Positions 14,963-21,400 of a stretch of 22,973 nucleotides of DNA are shown here, in pieces. Both the position numbers and the translations under genes were made by a program. The notes below the pieces were generated by a model. The model saw nothing but the letters and a program-made list of their open reading frames with translations, had not been told where the DNA came from and did no database searches. The first letter of the stretch is position 1, and each line of letters begins with the position of its first letter. The DNA comes from a virus: the IMG/VR virus record IMGVR_UViG_3300010160_000237, positions 1 to 22,973 of that record; one strand, written 5' to 3'.

Positions 14963-15743
14963 CGCACCGGAGCCGCGTAATTACGGCCAAGAGACCCGAG
15001 ACACTCTGCAGGCGCAGCTTGACCTCGCTCCGCAGAAGTACGCGGCAGAGGCCCAGTTCGCGCCAAAGTATCAGGCGCTGCAGCTTGGGCTTCTTCAGCA
15101 GGCCACACCGGAGCTCCTAAGGCTCTACAAGGAGCAGATCGCGCCCACCATGGGCGAGGTCGAGGCCGCCGCCCGTTCCCGCTCGCGTGCTGGTGACATC
15201 GCGGACATCTCGGCTCTCGGTCCCCAGGCACGCGCCGCCATCAAGGCAGCGTCTCCAGAGCAGGCAGCTCTTGCCGACACTCTCACAGCCCAAGCCCAAT
15301 CCGGTCTGGCTGCAGGCTCCAGGTTGACCCCGGAACAGCAGCGCATGGTTGAGCAACAGACCCGCTCCGGCCTGGCTGCTCGCGGGCTGGCCCAAGGCCC
15401 GTCCGGTGCCTTACAGGAAGCTGTGCGCTCTCAGATGGCCGGTGCCGGCCTGCAACAGCAGCGCCAGCAGCAGGCCATGGGAGCACTGCAGGCCGGCCAG
15501 GGCGTCTATGGCGACGTGTTCCAGCAGGTCTTGGGAAGGCCTTCCCAGGCCTTTGGTGCTTCTCAAGGCTTCGTTGGCCAGGCAGGTGGCTTCAACCCGG
15601 GCCAGCTCTTCAACCCTGAGTCGCAGTATGCGGCCAACCTGATTGGTGGCAACCAGCAGCAACAGCTTGCCGCGCGAACAGCTTCTGCAGCCAACTCTAC
15701 CGCGCTGATTGGCGCCGGTATGTCAGCAGCCTCTAGCCTATGA
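14946..15743 (+). CDS. Probable internal virion protein, helical and Gln/Ala-rich
   Basis: The start chosen is the ATG at 14946 (MGTSVSAPEPRNYGQETRDT), which overlaps the previous gene by 17 bases; the same frame is open further upstream, but only across that gene. The 265-residue product matches a widespread phage virion pattern I know: 'Y..E....L.AQL.LAP..Y.AEA.F.P.Y..L.L..L...TP.LL.LY...IAP', then ADIADISALGPQAR, 'R.GLAARGLAQGPSG' and, near 200, QQVLGRPSQAFG. It is nearly all helix and rich in Ala and Gln, like inner-capsid and ejection proteins that form a channel for DNA entry. That role is inferred from composition and position. It is coupled by ATGA to the next gene. Confidence 0.72.
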   Translation: MGTSVSAPEPRNYGQETRDTLQAQLDLAPQKYAAEAQFAPKYQALQLGLLQQATPELLRLYKEQIAPTMGEVEAAARSRSRAGDIADISALGPQARAAIKAASPEQAALADTLTAQAQSGLAAGSRLTPEQQRMVEQQTRSGLAARGLAQGPSGALQEAVRSQMAGAGLQQQRQQQAMGALQAGQGVYGDVFQQVLGRPSQAFGASQGFVGQAGGFNPGQLFNPESQYAANLIGGNQQQQLAARTASAANSTALIGAGMSAASSL

Positions 15744-16102
15744 ACTACGGATACCCCGGGGCGATGCCCTACGGACAGGGCGGTGGCATGACCCAGTTTG
15801 CCCCTCAGATGCCTGCAATGCAGCAGGGCACCGGTTATGGTGCTCCAATGCAGCAGATGAATCCTAGCAACACCGTTGCGGATGTTGAGGAGCAGCGCAA
15901 ACGACTGAAGGCCCTCGGCCTGGACGACACCATGATCGACGATGCCCTGTCTTTTAAGCAGGGACTCTTCGAGAAGCGTGATGAGATGCAGGGCAAGGCC
16001 CTGGAGGCTATTGGAGGCGGGATCAAGGCTGCGGGCAGCAATATCACCGGGGCAGCGTCTGCCGCCGGTGCTGGCCTCAAAGGCCTGGCGTCCTCTTTGT
16101 GA
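15740..16102 (+). CDS. Small virion-region protein with Gly/Tyr/Met/Gln-rich start
   Basis: ATGA-coupled. The first 40 residues are low-complexity and rich in Gly, Tyr, Pro, Met and Gln. The middle (VEEQRKRLKALGLDDTMIDD) is a charged helix and the end (IGGGIKAAGSNITGAASAAGAGLKGLASSL) is a glycine/alanine helix that could insert in or line a membrane. The layout fits a small ejection or inner-core protein. I do not recognise a family. The stop overlaps the next GTG start (GTGA). Confidence 0.64.
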   Translation: MNYGYPGAMPYGQGGGMTQFAPQMPAMQQGTGYGAPMQQMNPSNTVADVEEQRKRLKALGLDDTMIDDALSFKQGLFEKRDEMQGKALEAIGGGIKAAGSNITGAASAAGAGLKGLASSL

Positions 16103-16428
16103 TCATCAAGTTCCAGAGATGCACAGGAATCAGGCTCTTTCGGTTGTTCCGATGGCAGCTTGAGGTCTGGTTTTGCCCCGCTGGAGAACTAATCCCGTCG
16201 CACTCCCACAGCCAGTTCGACTCCCGGATCATCCACATCCTCGGAACAATGCGCTGGATGATGGGAAACAAGTCCAAGCACGTCACCAGCTACCACTGCG
16301 GATGGTCTAAACTTGTCCCGGCCGGCGTGAAGCACAGTGCCATCGCGCTGTCGTTCTCGGTGTTCGCCAATCTTGAGCGGTGGAGCGGTAACCCAACCTC
16401 CGCGGCAGTCGACTTCAATCCGGCATGA
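16099..16428 (+). CDS. Cupin-like small protein in the virion block
   Basis: The GTG at 16099 overlaps the preceding TGA. The 109-residue protein has cupin-like features. PAGELIPSHSHSQFDSRIIH carries an H35-x-H37 pair, with D41 where cupins usually place Glu, and strand sequence after it. LVPAGVKHSA gives the second-motif pattern P74-x-G76-x2-H79. These are the usual metal ligands of a single-domain cupin. A basic, aromatic N-terminus (CTGIRLFRLFRWQLEVWF) precedes them. The end (FANLERWSGNPTSAAVDF) looks conserved in similar phage proteins that I recall. Substrate and role in the particle are unknown. It is ATGA-coupled to the next gene, so the two probably act together. Confidence 0.66.
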   Translation: MIIKFQRCTGIRLFRLFRWQLEVWFCPAGELIPSHSHSQFDSRIIHILGTMRWMMGNKSKHVTSYHCGWSKLVPAGVKHSAIALSFSVFANLERWSGNPTSAAVDFNPA

Positions 16429-16847
16429 ACAAGCTAGGCCAGCTCTACTTTGATGCCGCTGGAGGCAACCACAACGCCGTGGTGTTCATTACGGCCTTCC
16501 ATGCCTACTGCCATGCCATCGACGACCTGATCGACGGCGACGTGCCGTTCACCCCGGAGGCCTTCCTGGACGTGATGATGCAGGCCAACAGCCTGTACTC
16601 GACCCCGTTCTACATCGACAACTGGTTCCGACTGCAGCCCGTCATCGCGCAGATCACCAGCACCTACGCCGACTCTGTGGCCTGGGAAAAGGCTGACGAG
16701 GAATGGAAGCGTCAGACAGCAGATGTCCTACGGCTCTGCGGCAACGACATGATCCTCCAAGTGGCTTGGATTATCGGGGGCTACAAGCACATGAGGGCTA
16801 TCAGCTTGAAACTGCGCGAGTTCGCGTATCACTCTCAACACAGCTAA
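16425..16847 (+). CDS. All-helical phage protein with a DDLID (DDxxD-like) motif
   Basis: The 140-residue protein is coupled to the cupin-like gene by ATGA. Helix text FITAFHAYCHAIDDLIDGDV has D33-D34-x2-D37, the first aspartate-rich spacing of isoprenoid (class I) synthases. Other helices are FLDVMMQANSLYSTPFYIDN, ITSTYADSVAWEKADEEWKR and DMILQVAWIIGGYKHMRAIS. No convincing second aspartate motif is visible, and the protein is far shorter than an isoprenyl synthase (usually 300 or so), so enzyme activity is not claimed. The pattern 'HA.DD.ID....F....A..LYS..FY' is familiar to me from unnamed phage proteins. It may be a metal-binding structural helix bundle. Confidence 0.66.
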   Translation: MNKLGQLYFDAAGGNHNAVVFITAFHAYCHAIDDLIDGDVPFTPEAFLDVMMQANSLYSTPFYIDNWFRLQPVIAQITSTYADSVAWEKADEEWKRQTADVLRLCGNDMILQVAWIIGGYKHMRAISLKLREFAYHSQHS

Positions 16848-16851
16848 ATCT

Positions 16852-18483
16852 ATGGCAACTTACGGCTACTCCACACCATACACCGGACGCGGAGACCCCG
16901 GCCCTCTTCCTCCGGGATACATGGAGGCCGCAACCGCTCCGGGACGTAACCTGGCCATGGGTATCGCCGCCATGGGGCAGGGCCTGGGCAAAGCCATCGA
17001 GCAGTACCGCACCAAGAAGGCGGACACTGAGGCTGCCACCCAGAGTTGGGAGACTGTCTCCGGGCTGATGCAGCAGCAGCTTTCAAGCGATCCCAAGTAC
17101 CTGGCCATCCAACAGTACATGGAGACCGGAGCGCTTCCTCAAGGCGTAACCGAGCAGGACATCCCGCGCTACACCCAGCAGGTGCAGGCCGACCGTGAGA
17201 TGCTGAACAAGTTCTCGTCCCTTGGTGAGAAGTTCCCGGACATGAGCCTGGCCAAGAAGAAGGCAGCGCTCGGGGACGCCGTGATGGTGCTGAACCAGTA
17301 TCGGACGGATCAGCAGAAACAGGCTGAGACTGAGTTGCGCAATCTTCAAACCACTGCCGCCCGCTTTAACCTGCAGACAGCGCAAGGTGCCGAGGCTCGA
17401 CGCCTTGGGCTTGAGCAGGCCGTCTCCCAGGTCGCCCAGCTTCCGACCACGCAGGATGTCACCGTGCCAGCGCCTCCGGCGATCATCAGCAGCAGCCTAA
17501 ACATTCCCGCGGAGCAGCAGCCCTACACCCCGTTCTACCAGGTGCAGCAGATCCCGGGCGGCACAATCCAGCAGCCTCCGGCTCCGCAGATGCCGCAGGG
17601 CCCAACCTTTGGTGGGATGAGTTTTGGTGGTGGCCAGCAGTATACCCAAGGCCTCGGGCGCAACATCATGCCCATCCCGGCTGGGACGACTCGCTCGCAG
17701 TTTACTCCATCTCCGCAGGTTCAGGCAGCCCTGCCTGCCGGCATTGCCCCCATCTCGCAGCGCGAGGTCCCGGCTTTCGAGTCGCAGCCCATCCAGCGCA
17801 CGGCCACCGAGACCCAGCCTGTCGGCTATCAGGACCGTTTCAGGCAGGCGGTCAACGTGTTCCAGCGCTTGGGTGCTCCGATCAACCCAGACGCCATTAG
17901 GAGCGTGCTGGAGGCCACCGGGACGCCTCGGCCCATCCAGGTCGACACCCAGACGCTGCCTGGCGGCATCACCGTGGTGCGTGCGGACGGCAAGGTGGAC
18001 ATCCTGCCTGCGCCCAAGATGGTCGAAGGAAAAGACCTGACCGAGGGCCAGTCCAACTCGCTTGGCTTTGCTTCGCGCATGGTGCTGAACGAGGGCACAA
18101 TCAACGACGTTGTTAGCCGCGGATATCGCCCAGGAGGCCTTACCGAGTTTGGCTTTACTCCTGAGCGCCTTCGATCCGATGACCGAAAGACCTACGATGC
18201 CGCCAAGGAAAACTGGATTGCCGCCGCGCTGCGTAAGGAGTCCGGTGCTGCTATTGGTAAGGACGAGTATTCTGCCGCAGATCGTCAGTACTTTCCGCAG
18301 GCTGGAGATAGCGACAAGGTGCTCAAACAGAAGGCAACCCTGCGCTCAACCGTCTTTAAGTCCATGAAGGCCGGCATCGGTCGGTTCGCTGACGACTACC
18401 TGCGCCAGATGGGCGTCGGTCAGGAAGGTCAGACCCAAGGCAGTGTCCGTAAGTACAACCCCGTCACGAAGCGCATCGAGTAA
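16852..18483 (+). CDS. Large internal/ejection-type virion protein
   Basis: The 543-residue protein has three parts. Residues 1-200 or so are helical and charged (AMGQGLGKAIEQYRTKKADT; LAKKKAALGDAVMVLNQYRT). Residues 200-330 or so are a Pro/Gln/Gly-rich disordered segment (IQQPPAPQMPQGPTFGGM). The C-terminal 150 hold a helical domain that I recognise from phage virion proteins: 'LTEGQ...L.FA.RM', an FTPERLRSDDRKTYDAAKEN stretch, 'W..A.LRKESGA.I...E', then 'YFPQ.GDS......K...R'. Such proteins often lie just before a giant internal protein, as here. Likely role: DNA ejection channel or inner core, inferred. It starts at ATG 16852, preceded by TAAATCT, with no Shine-Dalgarno sequence; two bases separate its stop from the next ATG. 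Confidence 0.76.
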   Translation: MATYGYSTPYTGRGDPGPLPPGYMEAATAPGRNLAMGIAAMGQGLGKAIEQYRTKKADTEAATQSWETVSGLMQQQLSSDPKYLAIQQYMETGALPQGVTEQDIPRYTQQVQADREMLNKFSSLGEKFPDMSLAKKKAALGDAVMVLNQYRTDQQKQAETELRNLQTTAARFNLQTAQGAEARRLGLEQAVSQVAQLPTTQDVTVPAPPAIISSSLNIPAEQQPYTPFYQVQQIPGGTIQQPPAPQMPQGPTFGGMSFGGGQQYTQGLGRNIMPIPAGTTRSQFTPSPQVQAALPAGIAPISQREVPAFESQPIQRTATETQPVGYQDRFRQAVNVFQRLGAPINPDAIRSVLEATGTPRPIQVDTQTLPGGITVVRADGKVDILPAPKMVEGKDLTEGQSNSLGFASRMVLNEGTINDVVSRGYRPGGLTEFGFTPERLRSDDRKTYDAAKENWIAAALRKESGAAIGKDEYSAADRQYFPQAGDSDKVLKQKATLRSTVFKSMKAGIGRFADDYLRQMGVGQEGQTQGSVRKYNPVTKRIE

Positions 18484-18485
18484 TT

Positions 18486-21400
18486 ATGCCATACCAGATC
18501 CAGGTCGGCTCTCAGGTTGTCGAGTTCCCTGATTCTGTTGGCCAGGATGAGGCCCAGCGGATTCTGTCCGAGCAGTTCCCAGCCACCGGCGAGGACATTG
18601 CCGGTGCCATGCAGGACCCGGCCTACAAGCCGTCGGTCGACGACTATCTCAAGTTTGAGGAGTTCTCCAAGAACAAGCAGACCGACTGGGTCAACACCAT
18701 CGCGCAGTCGGTGGATGCTGCCGCCGGAATGATCAGCGGTGCCATATCCGAGGGCGCTCAGGGCGCTGTTGCCAACCCGCTCAACTACATTGAGGGCGCG
18801 GCTCAGGGCACCCGCCAGCTCTACGGCCTTGTTGCGCAATCGCAGGACCCGGCCTCTCCACTCTTTAAGTTCAAGGACCTCGTCGCAGGCACCGGCACCC
18901 CGGAATCCCGCTACAGCCAGTTCCTCGAGGCCCGCGACTTCGCCAACACCACCGCCCGACTTGAGCGAGGCGAGGAAGGCATCGTTGTCCCTCCCGAGTA
19001 CACCAACCCGGAGTTCGTTCAGGGCGTGTCCATGATTCTCGACCCGACACTGGCTCTCCCCGGCATCGGTGAGATTTTCGGCGCAGGCAAGCTAGCCACC
19101 CGTGCTGTCGGTAAGGGAGCCCAACTCACCGGGCGGGCCGTTGCCGGCGTTGCAAGGCCTCTGGAGCGCTTTGCCGGTGCTGCCGAGCGTCTTACTGCAG
19201 AAGCCGTTGGCGTGACGCCAGAAGCGCTCCGCAGCACTGCAGCTACCGCCGGCATCGCAGGTGCCCTTGGCATTGCCCCCGAGGCTGCTGCCTTTGCAGC
19301 AATCCCTGCCGGCATCCGTACAGCCCGAGAGGCCGGTGAGGCATTGGCTCGTGCCGGCGAGAACCTGATGACCCAGCCCTCCCGAATTGGTCCTCTGGAG
19401 GCCATCGGTGCTGCTCCAGGTGCTAATCTGCGCCAACGGATGCTCGGTGTGGTCGGGCAGTACGGCGGTGACGCTGCCTTGGATGCCTCACTGAGGGGTA
19501 TTGCCGGAGGTATTGAAGGTGCAGCAGTTGGTGCAGGCTTGGGTTTTTTGTCCGGCGGCGAAGAAGGTGCGGCCGCTGGCGTTGGATCTGGCCTTGCCCA
19601 GGGCGCAGCAGGTGCCCTCGGTGCCCGCGGCTTCGAGCGGCTCACAGGCAGGGCCGCCAAGGAGGCCCGGGCAGGCGACCTGGGACGATTCATCGACGGG
19701 CAGCAGGACCCGACGACCAAGGCGCTGTTTGAGCGGGTGCGGGATACGCATGGGGTCGATGCTGCCTCGGCGCTGATGGATCTGCAGGGATTGGTTCGAG
19801 GCAAGTTCGGGGATGTCGACATCCTCTATCGTTCCAATGCCCAGATGGCCGAAAAGTTCGGCGACAACATCCGCGGCGTGCAGTTCGAGCAAGCTGAACG
19901 GCCCACTATATTCATAAACGCCGACATCATCGGCAAAGGCACCGGAGACGGCCCGCTCTACACGCTCGGCCATGAGCTCTTCCACGCTCTTGAGAAGACG
20001 ACCCAACTTGAGGGCGGCGCCACTGAGATCAAGGATGCGCTCGTCGGACGCTGGGTTCAGGAGGGCGACATCACTCGCAAGCTGGCCGAGGGCGCTTTCA
20101 ATGACGCCGAGATCGAGGCCCGTTTCAATCAGTACCGAGACAAGCTGGCCGCAGGCAGTCAGGAACGTGCCGACCAGCTCGCCCAGTTCGACACCATCGA
20201 CAAGAAGGCTGGCTACGTGGCTTCTGAGCTTGCAGCAGAGCACTTTGCCGGACTCCTAGCCGGTCAGAAGCCTGATGCATTGCTAAAGGGCTTTTCAGGT
20301 ATTACTCGTCAGTTGCTCGACTCCGCACTGACCCAGAATGCTAGTCGGGCTTTAGCCGATGCCGCGGCGACCATTGAGCGCACTTTCGGAGTCAAGCCAA
20401 CCGACTCGGTGCTGTTCCCGGACTTAAAGCAGGCTTCTCCACAGGTGAACGCCATGCTGCGCGACCTGTTGCGTGCCCGGCGCAAGCTGGACGAGCGCAT
20501 CACGATAGAGAACGAGGGACCGGGTAAGGTCTTGAAGCCTCAGGATGTCTCTAACCCGATTGCCGCCAAGCAGTTGGTGGATCTTGGTGTAGCTGAGAAG
20601 ATGCCCGATGGCAGCGTCAGGAACCTCTCAGACGAGGAGATCCGAGTCCGCGAAGAGAAAGACACCACTGCCATAAGGACAATCCTAGAAGGCGTCCCGG
20701 GTGCCCGCGTGGTCGATGGTGAGATCCTGGGCCGGTTCAGCCCGCAGCAGTTGTCTGCCATCGAGCAGTCCCAGGCAGTCAGCAGCCGGATGAAGGACAA
20801 GATCCGGGCTGTGAATGCAGCCATGGATGCCGGCAACAGCATCTTTGTGAACTACGGTGCTGCTACCCGCCGGGTGAAGAACCGACAGACCGGCAAGTTT
20901 ACCAGCAAATACAACAGCGGCATTCGTCTCTCCCAGCGCGAGTTGCTGCCATACAGCTTCTACCTGTCGAAGGCCGACAACCCGGTCATCAAGGCCATCG
21001 ACATCAGCAAGATCCGTGGTGCATTGGACAAGCTGACTGCTCCCGATGGAAGTGTAGCCAAGGGCCTGTGGGACAATGTCGACGGGTTCATGTCGGATCT
21101 GGCCGCGTACTTCACCAACCTGGACGCCGGTGAGGGCGCCCGCCGGTCGGCCGAGATCTTCGGCCTGGAGAAGGCGAAGTTCCTCGGTGACTTCGTAAAC
21201 GAGCAGGAGAAGGGCGGGCGCAAGTTCGTGCGCGACTTCCGCCTGGACCGCATCGGATCGACAGCCCCGATGGACTTCCGCGCCCGTATCTCCGAGGACG
21301 CCATCCAGAAGTCCAAGATGCGCTGGATGCCCGCGGAGACCGTCGGCGACAAATCGGTCATCAACTCCGAGGAAGGCTACCGCATTATCAGCGGTGCCAA

